Notes: a model not told the origin generated them from the letters alone. A stretch of DNA of 64,000 nucleotides from Collimonas sp. PA-H2 (GCF_002564105.1 NZ_PDBX01000002.1:315092-379091); one strand, 5' to 3'; positions 40,121-48,967 are shown, counted from the first letter of the stretch. Numbers and translations are program-made.

Positions 40121-41041
40121 GTGCAAAACAATATTCCCATGACTTCAAGTAGCGAACGCAAAATCAGCTGGCAAAGCGCCAGCCAATGGCCACTGCTGCG
40201 CATCCTGCTAGGCATCGGCGCCATCGTGATTCCGATTGCGCTGGCCCAGTTCGCCCTCAGCCAGCTCAAGGGCGCAGTGCCGCTGGCGCACGACATTGCG
40301 CGCGCGATCTCGCTCGGCAACCTGCTGACTATCGTGCTGGCGCTGCTGGCTTACCGCTTTTATGTGCATAGCGTGGAGCGGCGGCGTTGCGATGAATTTT
40401 CCTCATCCAGTGCTTTTCTGGAGTTGTCCGGCGGCGTGCTGCTGGGCGCGGCCATGTTCAGCCTGGTGCTTGCGATCTTGTGGCTCACGGGTCATTACCG
40501 GATTACCGCAAACGGGGCATGGAGTACGCTGTTTCCGGCAGCCATGGCAGCGGGCGCCGCGGCGGTCAGCGAAGAACTGATTTTCCGCGGCCTGATTTTC
40601 CGCATCAGTGAACGCGCCCTGGGAACCTGGCTAGCCCTGCTGATTTCGGCGGCCCTGTTTGGCGCCGTGCATTACCTCAATCCCGGCGCCGGCCTGCAAG
40701 GTGCGCTGTCCATCATGCTTGAAGCCGGCATCTTCCTGGCCGCCGCCTTCATGCTGAAGCGCCGCCTGTGGCTACCGGTGGGAGCCCACTTTGCCTGGAA
40801 CTTCACTCAGGGCGGCATCTTCGGACTAGCGGTTTCCGGTGGCAAGGGATCCGGCCTGCTGCAGGGAGAAGTGAGCGGACCGCTATGGCTGTCCGGCGGC
40901 GTCTTCGGCCTGGAGGCCTCCGTGGTCGCCATCGCCATCTGCTTCCTGGTCGCCACGCTGCTACTGCTGCGTGCCGCCGCCAAGGGAAACTGGGTCAAGG
41001 CGCCGTGGAGGCATCGCAGCCTGGCCCCGGCCGCAAGCTGA
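40121..41041 (+). CDS. CPBP-family (CAAX protease/Abi-like) integral membrane protein
   Basis: 306 residues from a GTG at 40121 with AGGAG 7 nt upstream; an ATG at 40139 is an alternative. About eight hydrophobic segments. The metalloprotease-like motifs are present: E-E-L-I-F-R-G-L-I-F-R (EExxxR), H-Y-L-N near residue 184, and H-F-A-W-N (HxxxN) about residue 225. Bacterial members act as intramembrane proteases or in bacteriocin immunity; the target here is unknown. No bacteriocin gene is adjacent. Confidence 0.85.
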   Translation: MQNNIPMTSSSERKISWQSASQWPLLRILLGIGAIVIPIALAQFALSQLKGAVPLAHDIARAISLGNLLTIVLALLAYRFYVHSVERRRCDEFSSSSAFLELSGGVLLGAAMFSLVLAILWLTGHYRITANGAWSTLFPAAMAAGAAAVSEELIFRGLIFRISERALGTWLALLISAALFGAVHYLNPGAGLQGALSIMLEAGIFLAAAFMLKRRLWLPVGAHFAWNFTQGGIFGLAVSGGKGSGLLQGEVSGPLWLSGGVFGLEASVVAIAICFLVATLLLLRAAAKGNWVKAPWRHRSLAPAAS

Positions 41042-41089
41042 TATATAGTCAGGCGCCCGTGCCGCCACGGCGGCGCGGGTGTCGCGCCA

Positions 41090-41599
41090 TCAGAATTGAT
41101 ACGCAAACAGCTTGGTGTCGGAACCGTCGTCCTTCAGCTGCAGTATTTTTTCAAACTGCAAACCCATCTTTTCCAGCAGCCTGATCGAGGCATGGTTGTC
41201 CGGCGCAGTAATGGCCACCACCCGCTGCAGGCCGCAAACGCGGTTGGCATGCTGCAGCACCGCGGACGCGGCTTCGTAAGCGTAGCCCTTGCCCCAGAAC
41301 TCCGGCAGGAAGGCGTAGCCGATATCGACATCGTCCAGGGTTTCCCGTTTTACCAGGCCGCAGATGCCGATCGGCAGTCCGCCCTCTTTCAATTCCGTCA
41401 TGTAGAAACTGAAGCCGTCGCGCGCCTGCGCCACTACCGGGCCGCTCAGGATCGCAGCCTGCGCCGCCTCCACCGTCCGGATGCCGCGGTCGCCGATAAA
41501 CTTCAGCCAGGCCGGCTGGGTCACCAGACTCAGGTAAAACTCGGCATCGCCGGCGTTCAAGGTGCGCAGGATCAAGCGTTCCGTTTCTAGGATTTTCAT
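41090..41599 (-). CDS. GNAT acetyltransferase, RimJ/RimL type
   Basis: 169 residues. The N-terminal E-T-E-R-L-I-L-R-T-L, the G-K-G-Y-A-Y-E-A-A acetyl-CoA loop and the N-H-A-S-I-R-L-L-E-K-M-G-L motif are typical of the RimJ/RimL branch, which acetylates protein N-termini or small amines. Substrate unknown. It converges on the CPBP gene. Confidence 0.88.
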   Translation of the reverse strand: MKILETERLILRTLNAGDAEFYLSLVTQPAWLKFIGDRGIRTVEAAQAAILSGPVVAQARDGFSFYMTELKEGGLPIGICGLVKRETLDDVDIGYAFLPEFWGKGYAYEAASAVLQHANRVCGLQRVVAITAPDNHASIRLLEKMGLQFEKILQLKDDGSDTKLFAYQF

Positions 41600-41725
41600 C
41601 GTGGTGGTTTTCCCTTGGGTGGATATTTACCTGTAACATGGGAGCATAAGCAAAGGTTTGTCGCTTGTCCAGCGAGCGCATCCTTGATCCAAAAAACGCA
41701 CCCTCCCTTATTCCAGGAAGCCGCA

Positions 41726-42622
41726 ATGAACGCCAGCCCGCGAACCGTCCTGATGCCGATCCCCAACCTGGATTTCGACCCGAGCGAAGTGGCTGTCTGC
41801 TGGCGCATATTGACGGCGCAGGGACATCGCGTGGTGTTCGCCACGCCCGATGGCCGGCCTGCGGCCGCCGATCCGCTGATGCTGTCCGGCGAAGGCCTGG
41901 ACCTGTGGGGCGGCATCCCGTTGCTGAAGAAAGTAAAGCTGCTGGGCCTGGCCTTGCGCGCAAATGGCGCCGCGCGCGCCGACTACGCGGCGCTGCAAAG
42001 CGATCGCGCCTTTCTTGCGCCGCTCAGTTACGCCGAACTGCGGCTGGCCGACTACGAGGGCCTGCTGCTGCCCGGCGGCCACCGTGCACGCGGCATGCTG
42101 GCTTACCTGGAGAGCCAGCCATTGCAGGATTTCGTCGGCGCCTTTTTCGACAGCGGCAAGCCGGTAGCCGCCATCTGCCACGGCGTCGTGCTGGCCGCCC
42201 GCAGCCGTTCACCCCATACTGGAAAATCGACGCTGTACGGACTCAAGACCACGGCGCTCACCTGGAAACTGGAACGGACTGCCTGGAAGCTGATGAAATT
42301 TTGCGGCCGCTTCTGGGATCCAGCCTATTACCGCACCTATGGCGAGCAAAGCGGCGAGGCGGCCGGCTACCGCAGCGTCCAGGCCGAAGTGAGCCGCGCC
42401 CTGGCGCAGCCCGGCGACTTCCTCGACGCCAGCCCGGCGGCGCCGGATTTCTTCCGCAAAAGCAGCGGCCTGTTCCGCGACAGCGGCAGCGACAGCCGGC
42501 CGGCGTTTGTGGTCACGGACGGCAACTACGTCTCGGCCCGCTGGCCCGGCGACGTCCACTTGTTTGCCAAGACCTTCGCCGATTTGCTGGAAGCCGCTTC
42601 AGGACGGCAGAGCGCAGGGTAA
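41726..42622 (+). CDS. DJ-1/PfpI-type class I glutamine amidotransferase-like protein
   Basis: 298 residues; the start at 41726 has AGGAAG upstream. The Rossmann-like core contains the nucleophile elbow A-I-C-H-G-V-V-L-A-A with its Cys, and L-L-L-P-G-G-H before it. Members include chaperone/deglycase and PfpI protease-like proteins. The central insert and C-terminal ~130 residues are longer than in PfpI; specificity is not known. A PIN-domain gene follows 18 nt later. Confidence 0.8.
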   Translation: MNASPRTVLMPIPNLDFDPSEVAVCWRILTAQGHRVVFATPDGRPAAADPLMLSGEGLDLWGGIPLLKKVKLLGLALRANGAARADYAALQSDRAFLAPLSYAELRLADYEGLLLPGGHRARGMLAYLESQPLQDFVGAFFDSGKPVAAICHGVVLAARSRSPHTGKSTLYGLKTTALTWKLERTAWKLMKFCGRFWDPAYYRTYGEQSGEAAGYRSVQAEVSRALAQPGDFLDASPAAPDFFRKSSGLFRDSGSDSRPAFVVTDGNYVSARWPGDVHLFAKTFADLLEAASGRQSAG

Positions 42623-42640
42623 AATGCGCGCAACCGATTG

Positions 42641-43147
42641 ATGGAAACCCGCATGCACCCAGATTTACCAACCCAGACGCCCGCCGCGCAACGACAGCAA
42701 CCGCAGCAACGGCCGCGCATTGTCATCGACACCAATGTCTGCCTCGATCTGTTCGTGTTCCGCGATCCGCGCTGGCAAGGCTTGATGAGCGCCTTGCAAA
42801 GCGGCGCCGTGGAAGCTGTGACGCGCGCCGACTGCCGCCTGGAGTGGCAGATGGTTTTGCACTACAGCCACTTGCCGATTACCGACCAGACCCGGCCCGG
42901 CTTCAACGCCGAATATGATGCCCTGATCACCTGCCTGGCGGCGGAAGCGCTGACGCCGCGCACCGACGTCCGCCTGCCGCTGTGCACCGACCGCGACGAC
43001 CAGAAGTTCCTGGAACTGGCGCTGGGCGCCCATGCCACCACCCTGATCACCAAGGACAAGGCGCTGCTGAAGCTGGCGCGCAAGACCGCCAAGATCGGGC
43101 TGTTCGCCATCATCCCGCCGCAGGCCTGGCCGCCAGCCGTTTCATAA
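42641..43147 (+). CDS. PIN-domain putative ribonuclease (COG1569-like)
   Basis: About 168 residues; a second ATG at 42653 is possible. After a Gln-rich N-terminus come V-I-D-T-N-V-C-L-D (first acidic site), a Glu in C-R-L-E-W, D-D-Q-K-F-L-E-L-A and I-T-K-D-K-A-L-L. Together these are the acidic residues that bind Mg/Mn in PIN nucleases. Such proteins are often toxins of toxin-antitoxin pairs, but no small antitoxin gene lies next to it, so a solitary RNase is as likely. Confidence 0.78.
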   Translation: METRMHPDLPTQTPAAQRQQPQQRPRIVIDTNVCLDLFVFRDPRWQGLMSALQSGAVEAVTRADCRLEWQMVLHYSHLPITDQTRPGFNAEYDALITCLAAEALTPRTDVRLPLCTDRDDQKFLELALGAHATTLITKDKALLKLARKTAKIGLFAIIPPQAWPPAVS

Positions 43148-43256
43148 TCAGGATCAGACCGCTTTATTGCCCGAACAGCAATTTGGCGCAGCGCTGTGCG
43201 GTCTGCGACAAAACGCTAAAATGCGGGATCCAGACATAAGCCCAGATAGCCAGCAA

Positions 43257-44447
43257 ATGAAACGTGATTCAATAGATTCAAACAGCAAGGCAGCAGCACG
43301 TCAGCTCAGCTCCAAACTGCCACGAGTCGGCACCACCATTTTCACGGTGATGTCGACCCTGGCCAGCGAAAAATCGGCGGTCAACCTGGGCCAGGGCTTC
43401 CCGGATTTCGATTGCGACCCGGCTTTGGTGGACGCCGTCAGCGGCGCCATGAAAAGCGGTTTCAACCAGTATCCGCCCATGCCCGGCGTGCCGGCCCTGC
43501 GCCAGGCCATCGCCAGCAAGATAGAAACCATCTACGGCCAGCGCTACGATGCCGCCAGCGACATCACGGTCACCGCCGGCGCCACCCAGGGCCTGCTGAC
43601 CGCGATCATGTGCGCGGTCCATCCCGGCGACGAAGTGATCGTGATCGAACCGGCCTACGACAGCTACGTGCCAGCCATCGAACTGGCGGGCGGCAAGCCG
43701 GTGCTGGTACAGATGGTGGTGGGCGCGGATGGCTACAGCATCCCCTGGGCCCAGATTGCCGCCGCGGTTACCGCACGCACCCGCATGATCATGATCAATT
43801 CGCCGCACAACCCGACCGGCAGCGTGCTGAGCCTGGCCGACATCGAAGCGCTGAAAGACATCGTGCGCGGCACCGACATCCTGATACTGTCCGACGAAGT
43901 GTATGAACACATGGTGTTCGACGGCGCCCGCCATGAATCGGTCTGCCGCCACCCGGAACTGGCCGAGCGCGCCTTCGTGGTCTCCAGCTTCGGCAAGACC
44001 TACCACGTCACCGGCTGGAAAATCGGCTATGTGGCGGCGCCGGCGGCGCTGTCGGCGGAATTCCGCAAGGTCCATCAATACAATATCTTTACCGTCAACA
44101 CCCCGGTACAGCACGGGATTGCACAGTACATGCAGAATCCGGCGCCCTACCTGGAGCTGCCGGCCTTCTACCAGCGCAAGCGCGACCTGTTCCGCGCCGG
44201 CCTGGAAAACACCCGTTTCAAGCTGCTGCCGGCGGACGGCACCTATTTCCTTTGCGTCGACTACTCGGCCATTTCATCGCTGAGCGAAGCCGACTTCGCC
44301 ATCTGGCTGACCTCGGAAATCGGCGTTGCCGCCATCCCGGTCTCGGCTTTCTACCAGTCGCCGCGCGAATCGGGCATCGTCCGTTTCTGCTTCGCCAAAC
44401 AGGACCAGACACTACAGCTGGCGCTGGAACGGCTGGCCAAGATCTGA
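43257..44447 (+). CDS. class I/II PLP aminotransferase, methionine/kynurenine transaminase type
   Basis: 396 residues from the ATG at 43257. The Schiff-base Lys is about residue 246 in S-S-F-G-K-T-Y-H-V-T-G-W-K. The N-terminal N-L-G-Q-G-F-P-D-F, S-P-H-N-P-T-G and the late R-F-C-F-A-K are characteristic of the YbdL/kynurenine-oxoglutarate transaminase group, which prefers methionine or aromatic amino acids. It precedes a GST-like gene by 51 nt, with an AAAGGG site in the gap. Confidence 0.88.
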   Translation: MKRDSIDSNSKAAARQLSSKLPRVGTTIFTVMSTLASEKSAVNLGQGFPDFDCDPALVDAVSGAMKSGFNQYPPMPGVPALRQAIASKIETIYGQRYDAASDITVTAGATQGLLTAIMCAVHPGDEVIVIEPAYDSYVPAIELAGGKPVLVQMVVGADGYSIPWAQIAAAVTARTRMIMINSPHNPTGSVLSLADIEALKDIVRGTDILILSDEVYEHMVFDGARHESVCRHPELAERAFVVSSFGKTYHVTGWKIGYVAAPAALSAEFRKVHQYNIFTVNTPVQHGIAQYMQNPAPYLELPAFYQRKRDLFRAGLENTRFKLLPADGTYFLCVDYSAISSLSEADFAIWLTSEIGVAAIPVSAFYQSPRESGIVRFCFAKQDQTLQLALERLAKI

Positions 44448-44498
44448 GCAAGACCTGCTTCCATTACAAGTCCTCACTTTCAACAAAAGGGAATAATC

Positions 44499-45191
44499 AT
44501 GATCGATGTCTATAGCTGGGCCACGCCGAACGGGCACAAGATTCACATCATGCTGGAAGAGCTAGGCCTGCCGTATCGCGTGCACGCCGTCGATATCGGC
44601 GCCGGCGACCAGTTCAAGCCGGATTTCCTGTCGATTTCGCCCAACAACAAGATTCCCGCCATCGTCGACGCCGACGGTCCGGACAGCAAACCGATTTCAT
44701 TGTTTGAATCGGGCGCGATCCTGGTCTACCTGGCCGGCAAGAGCGGCAAGTTCCTCGGCAATACCGAGCGCGAGAAATTCAATACCCTGCAATGGCTGAT
44801 GTTCCAGATGGGCGCCGTCGGGCCGATGCTGGGCCAGACCCACCATTTTCGCATCTACGCGCCGGAAAAGATCGAATACGCCATCAACCGCTACAGCAAC
44901 GAAGCCAAACGCATCTATGGCGTGATCGACAAGCAACTGTCGCAGCACCCGTACCTGGCCGGCAATGAATACACTATCGCCGACATCGCTACCTTCCCGT
45001 GGATACGTTCATGGAAAAACCAGGGCATCGAATTGAGCGACTATCCGCACCTGCAAGCCTGGTTCGACACCATCAGCGAGCGGCCGGCGGTCAAGCGCGG
45101 TGTCGAGGTGCTAGCGTCGCACCGCAAGCCGCTGACGGATGACAAGGCGCGGGATATCCTGTTCGGCAGCCAGCAGTATCAGAAACGGTAA
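44499..45191 (+). CDS. glutathione S-transferase-like protein, YfcG/YghU type
   Basis: 230 residues. The N-terminal thioredoxin-like domain (Y-S-W-A-T-P-N-G-H-K-I and N-K-I-P-A-I) carries the E-S-G-A-I-L glutathione site. The all-helical C-terminal domain has Y-T-I-A-D-I-A-T-F-P-W. Asn in T-P-N-G corresponds to the N-x-x-K-I feature of the disulfide-reductase YfcG. Its TAA stop overlaps the start of repeat A copy 2. Confidence 0.9.
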   Translation: MIDVYSWATPNGHKIHIMLEELGLPYRVHAVDIGAGDQFKPDFLSISPNNKIPAIVDADGPDSKPISLFESGAILVYLAGKSGKFLGNTEREKFNTLQWLMFQMGAVGPMLGQTHHFRIYAPEKIEYAINRYSNEAKRIYGVIDKQLSQHPYLAGNEYTIADIATFPWIRSWKNQGIELSDYPHLQAWFDTISERPAVKRGVEVLASHRKPLTDDKARDILFGSQQYQKR

Positions 45192-45216
45192 GGTGGGCAC
45201 GGGGTGCCCACCCTAC
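45189..45216. repeat. dispersed repeat family A, copy 2
   Basis: Compact palindrome (TAAGGTGGGCAC...GTGCCCACCCTA) between convergent genes. Its left TAA is the stop codon of the GST gene and its right CTA (minus-strand TAG) is the stop codon of greB. It can form a hairpin and may terminate both transcripts. Confidence 0.85.
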
Positions 45217-45776
45217 GGTTGCGGGTAGCTGACCGCCAGTATTTCCAGCTCATCCAGCCCGGCCGGGGTCATGAAGGTCACCGTTTCACCTTCGTGCGCC
45301 TTGGTTAGAGCGCGCGCGACCGGTGAAATCCAACTGATTTTTCCATGCAGGGGGTCCAGCTCGTCGATGCCGACAATGGTCACAGTGTGTTCCTCGCCGG
45401 CGGAATTCTGGTAAGTCACCGTGGCGCCGAAGAAGACCTGGTCCCGGCCATGATGGACGCTGGGGTCCACCACTTCCGCCAGATCGAGCCGCTTGGTAAG
45501 AAAACGGATGCGGCGGTCGATTTCGCGCAGCCGGCGCTTGCCATAAATATAATCGCCGTTTTCCGAACGGTCGCCGTTGGAGGCGGCCCAGGAAACGATA
45601 CGCACCACCTCCGGCCGGTCGACGTCGATCAGGTGCAACAGCTCGTCTTTCATGCGCTGATAACCGGCCGGCGTCATGTAGTTTTTTGTGCCAGGCGGGA
45701 TCGGCGGCAATCCGAATTCCAGATCGTCGTCGTCGCCTTCTGATTCTTTAACAAATGCCTTGTTCATAGCAGACAT
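45213..45776 (-). CDS. greB: transcription elongation factor GreB
   Basis: 187 residues from the ATG at 45776; an ATG at 45767 is possible. GreB rescues backtracked RNA polymerase by stimulating transcript cleavage. The N-terminal coiled coil, with acidic S-E-N-G-D-Y-I-Y-G-K-R-R-L-R-E-I-D-R-R-I at its tip, and the FKBP-like C-terminal domain are both present. An acidic N-terminal extension (E-G-D-D-D-D-L-E) precedes the domain. Confidence 0.92.
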   Translation of the reverse strand: MSAMNKAFVKESEGDDDDLEFGLPPIPPGTKNYMTPAGYQRMKDELLHLIDVDRPEVVRIVSWAASNGDRSENGDYIYGKRRLREIDRRIRFLTKRLDLAEVVDPSVHHGRDQVFFGATVTYQNSAGEEHTVTIVGIDELDPLHGKISWISPVARALTKAHEGETVTFMTPAGLDELEILAVSYPQP

Positions 45777-45896
45777 TGTAGTTCCAATTGCGCGCCGGCT
45801 GACGATTTTGCCTAAAACTGGGGGCTTGCCCACCATGGCGGTATGGTAAAGTCAGGCCGGTGCAATGTTGCCCGTGCTGACTCACTATCCTGCCCT

Positions 45897-46832
45897 ATGC
45901 CTGCCAATTCCTCCCGCCCTGCCCGCTCAGATTCCGTCACCCCGTTCCGGATTGGCCTTGCCACCAGCCGCAGCCATCAGCACGGCCAGGAATCGGCGCT
46001 GGCGCAGCTGCTCAACGGCAGCCGCAAGATCATCGAACAGCAGTTGCAGCCGCAGCTGATCGTGGTGGGACGCACCCTGGACGCCATGCAGCAACTGGGC
46101 CTGTTGCCAGACTATCCACACATCGAACGCTTTCCCTACGGCCGCCATGGCGGCCTGATGAAGCTGGTGTCGCGGGTGGTGGATGCCGATCCGGCGCGCA
46201 CCCTGGATGCAGTGATCTACCTGATGGATCCGGTCGATCCGTCCTCGACTTTTCCGGAAGCGGTGGCCTTGAAACGGCAATGCGTGATCCATGGCAAGCC
46301 ATTCCTGTCGACCCTGGCCGGTGCGCTTGAATGGCTGGAACTGGAAGCGGTGGCGGCCGGCGCCGCGCCGAATCCGCTGCTCGACCCGACTTTCGACCTG
46401 GGACAGGAAGGCATTGCCCTGATCGCCCACGATGCCATGAAAGAACGCATGCTGGATATCGCGGAACGCCATTTCGCCCTGCTCGACCAGTTTGCTTTCC
46501 GCTGCGCCACCGGCACCACCGGCAGCCTGCTCAACAAGCTGGCGCAGAAAATCAAGGGAGAGGAAGCCGGCCGCAACTGGGTCAAGCCCTTTCTCAGCGG
46601 CCCGCTCGGCGGCGACGCCCAGATCGCCGAACTGATCCTCGAGCGCCAGCAATGCCGGCGCGTGCTGTTCCTGGAAGACCCGCACGTGGCGCGCCAGCAT
46701 GAGGCCGATATCCAGCTATTGGAGCGCGCCGCCCGCACCGTCACCGACTACGCACTCTGCATCAGCGATGCCGAGTGCGGCGAACGCTGGCTGAGTTTGC
46801 TGCAGCAGCGCGCGGCATTGGCCAAATCCTAG
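45897..46832 (+). CDS. mgsA: methylglyoxal synthase with a duplicated, degenerate N-terminal domain
   Basis: 311 residues from the ATG at 45897 (an ATG at 45843 is possible). The C-terminal half is a complete methylglyoxal synthase: I-A-L-I-A-H-D, the phosphate loop A-T-G-T-T-G, and S-G-P-L-G-G-D-A-Q-I with the catalytic Asp. It would convert dihydroxyacetone phosphate to methylglyoxal. The N-terminal ~150 residues repeat the same layout (I-G-L-A-T-S, G-R-H-G-G-L-M-K-L, V-I-Y-L-M-D-P-V) but lack the phosphate loop, so that copy is probably non-catalytic. Ordinary synthases are ~150 residues. Assignment of the C-terminal domain is firm. Confidence 0.85.
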   Translation: MPANSSRPARSDSVTPFRIGLATSRSHQHGQESALAQLLNGSRKIIEQQLQPQLIVVGRTLDAMQQLGLLPDYPHIERFPYGRHGGLMKLVSRVVDADPARTLDAVIYLMDPVDPSSTFPEAVALKRQCVIHGKPFLSTLAGALEWLELEAVAAGAAPNPLLDPTFDLGQEGIALIAHDAMKERMLDIAERHFALLDQFAFRCATGTTGSLLNKLAQKIKGEEAGRNWVKPFLSGPLGGDAQIAELILERQQCRRVLFLEDPHVARQHEADIQLLERAARTVTDYALCISDAECGERWLSLLQQRAALAKS

Positions 46833-46859
46833 GACCTGTCTTGGCGGCGACGCTTGCCG

Positions 46860-47885
46860 TCATTGGTATTCAATCGTGAAAGTCGCGGTGCCGTTGGCCG
46901 GTCCGGTGGTGATATTGGGCGCGGTCTGGTAGTAGCGCGCCGTGAACGGCACCACGTATTGGATGTCGGCGGATGGACCGACCGTCGCCGCGGTGCCGAA
47001 CACCACCGGGTTGCTGTTCTTGTCCAGAATCTGGATGCCGACCCCGGTCGCCACGCCTGTCCCTTGCGTCAACTGTGTAACTCCGGGACTCTTCGATAGA
47101 TCTGCCGTAGCCTGCATGTTCAGCAGGATAGTGTTCTGTGCATTCTCGCCGCGCTGGCAATTCAGCTTGATATTGAAGGGACGGGCTCCGGCAGTCGAAC
47201 CGACGCCTTTGAAACTGCCCCTGGAAATCGAGCCGAAATTCACCACCACGTTCTGCGAGCCGGTATCGACCGTGCATGAGGGCGTGATGATGGTGATGCC
47301 ATTGCCGGACAGGATAGAGGTGATGGCGGATTTGCCGTCGCCATTGCCGACGTAGGTGGTGTAAGTGCCGGCAGCCAGCGGACCGTTGCCGGTCTTGGTG
47401 GCGATCTTGACCAGTTCGACCGTGAAATAAGACGGGCTATAAAAAGCCACCGTGGTGGAAACCGACCAGCTCAGCACATGCGGGTAAAAAGTCTGGCCGA
47501 TCCCGGTAATCTGACGCGACAGGCGGATGCCTACGCCGGTAACGGCTGTCGTGTAGACATTCGGCATGCCCGGCACTGCCGTTCCTTGCAACATGCTGCC
47601 GGTCGCCGTGCCGCCGCCGTTGCAGTTCCAGGCCGTTTCAGAAGCCCCCGAAATCGGAATCGGAAAGCTCTTGGTGGCGAATACCGCGCCGATGGCGGCG
47701 CTGTTCGGAATCACCACCGTGCCCATATCCATCTGGATGATTTTCTCGGTAGCGCCGGCCGGCCTCACGCAAGCGGCCTGCGCATTGCCCACAAAAAATA
47801 TGGATAGCAGCGCCAATAGTCCCAGCACTGCCAGCCATGCCAGAGCGCCGTTGATCTTGTCTGTAGTTGCTTGCGTTCTCTTCAT
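46860..47885 (-). CDS. fimbrial tip adhesin-like protein, copy 2
   Basis: 341 residues from the ATG at 47885 (GAGGAG upstream). A signal peptide ends N-A-Q-A before A-C-V-R-P. A putative binding domain covers residues ~35-190 and a pilin domain the C-terminal ~150 (S-C-T-V-D-T-G...F-T-I-E-Y-Q). The pilin domain is the part that would be placed in the fibre by donor-strand exchange. The 3' half is nearly identical in DNA to the neighbouring adhesin gene. It is the last gene of the fim operon. Confidence 0.85.
   Translation of the reverse strand: MKRTQATTDKINGALAWLAVLGLLALLSIFFVGNAQAACVRPAGATEKIIQMDMGTVVIPNSAAIGAVFATKSFPIPISGASETAWNCNGGGTATGSMLQGTAVPGMPNVYTTAVTGVGIRLSRQITGIGQTFYPHVLSWSVSTTVAFYSPSYFTVELVKIATKTGNGPLAAGTYTTYVGNGDGKSAITSILSGNGITIITPSCTVDTGSQNVVVNFGSISRGSFKGVGSTAGARPFNIKLNCQRGENAQNTILLNMQATADLSKSPGVTQLTQGTGVATGVGIQILDKNSNPVVFGTAATVGPSADIQYVVPFTARYYQTAPNITTGPANGTATFTIEYQ
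46867..47400 (-). repeat. near-identical direct duplication between the two adhesin genes, unit 1
   Basis: Matches 47958-48491 at an offset of 1091 nt. I read fewer than 15 differences over about 530 nt, clustered at the 5' (high-coordinate) end. Beyond it, DNA identity drops although the proteins remain similar. Confidence 0.85.
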
Positions 47886-47950
47886 GCCACTCCTCGTTTG
47901 CCGGGCTTCAGGCCGGGTCAACGGCCTGAACCGTGCCGGCAGGCAGCTGG

Positions 47951-48967
47951 CTATTGATATTCAATCGTGAAAGTCGCGGTGCCGTTGGCCGGTCCGGTGG
48001 TGATATTGGGCGCGGTCTGGTAGTAGCGCGCCGTGAACGGCACCACGTATTGGATGTCGGCGGATAGACCGACCGTCGCCGCGGTGCCGAACACCACCGG
48101 GTTGCTGTTCTTGTCCAGAATCTGGATGCCGACCCCGGTCGCCACGCCTGTCCCTTGCGTCAACTGTGTAACTCCGGGACTCTTCGATAGATCTGCCGTA
48201 GCCTGCATGTTCAGCAGGATAGTGTTCTGTGCATTCTCGCCGCGCTGGCAATTCAGCTTGATATTGAAGGGACGGGCTCCGGCAGTCGAACCGACGCCTT
48301 TGAAACTGCCTCTGGAAATCGAGCCGAAATTCACCACCACGTTCTGCGAGCCGGTATCGACCGTGCATGAGGGCGTGATGATGGTGATGCCGTTGCCGGA
48401 CAGGATAGAGGTGATGGCGGATTTGTTGTCGCCATTGCCGACGTAGGTGGTGTAAGTGCCGGCAGCCAGCGGGCCGTTACCGGTCTTGGTCGCGGTCTTG
48501 ATCAACTCGACCGTAAAATACGATGGGCTCAGAAATACCGCGGTGCCGCTGGTGATATTGATGACGTGGGGATAATAAGTCTGCCCTATGCCGGTAATCT
48601 GGCGCGACAGCCTGATTCCCACGCCGGTCACGGCCGTGGTGTAAACATTCGGCATGCCGGGTACCGGCGAACCTTGCAATATGCTGCCCGTTACATAGCC
48701 GCCGCCGGTGCAGATCCAGGACGTTTCCGATGCGCCGGCAATCGGGATGGTAAAGCTCTTGGTGGCAAAAACGGCGCCGATGGCGGCGCTGTTTGGAATA
48801 ACCACCGTGCCCATATCCATCTGTATGATTTTTTCGGTAGCGCCGGTCGGCCGCACGCATGCCGCCTGCGCGCTGGCCGCGCTCAACAAGGCAGCCGCCG
48901 CAAGCGCCATCAATGCCAGGCTGCACCTTCCACCGGCGATCTTTTCCCGTAGTGATTTCATGATCAT
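47951..48967 (-). CDS. fimbrial tip adhesin-like protein, copy 1
   Basis: 338 residues from an ATG at 48967 that overlaps the usher's TGA (ATGA); an ATG at 48961 is possible. A signal peptide ends A-S-A-Q-A. It has the same two-part architecture as copy 2: an N-terminal domain with conserved V-Y-T-T-A-V-T-G-V-G-I-R-L-S-R-Q-I-T-G-I-G, then a pilin domain. Translational coupling to the usher gene supports a role at the fibre tip. Confidence 0.85.
   Translation of the reverse strand: MIMKSLREKIAGGRCSLALMALAAAALLSAASAQAACVRPTGATEKIIQMDMGTVVIPNSAAIGAVFATKSFTIPIAGASETSWICTGGGYVTGSILQGSPVPGMPNVYTTAVTGVGIRLSRQITGIGQTYYPHVINITSGTAVFLSPSYFTVELIKTATKTGNGPLAAGTYTTYVGNGDNKSAITSILSGNGITIITPSCTVDTGSQNVVVNFGSISRGSFKGVGSTAGARPFNIKLNCQRGENAQNTILLNMQATADLSKSPGVTQLTQGTGVATGVGIQILDKNSNPVVFGTAATVGLSADIQYVVPFTARYYQTAPNITTGPANGTATFTIEYQ
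47958..48491 (-). repeat. near-identical direct duplication between the two adhesin genes, unit 2
   Basis: Partner of 46867-47400. It encodes the pilin domain and the last part of the binding domain of adhesin copy 1. Confidence 0.85.
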
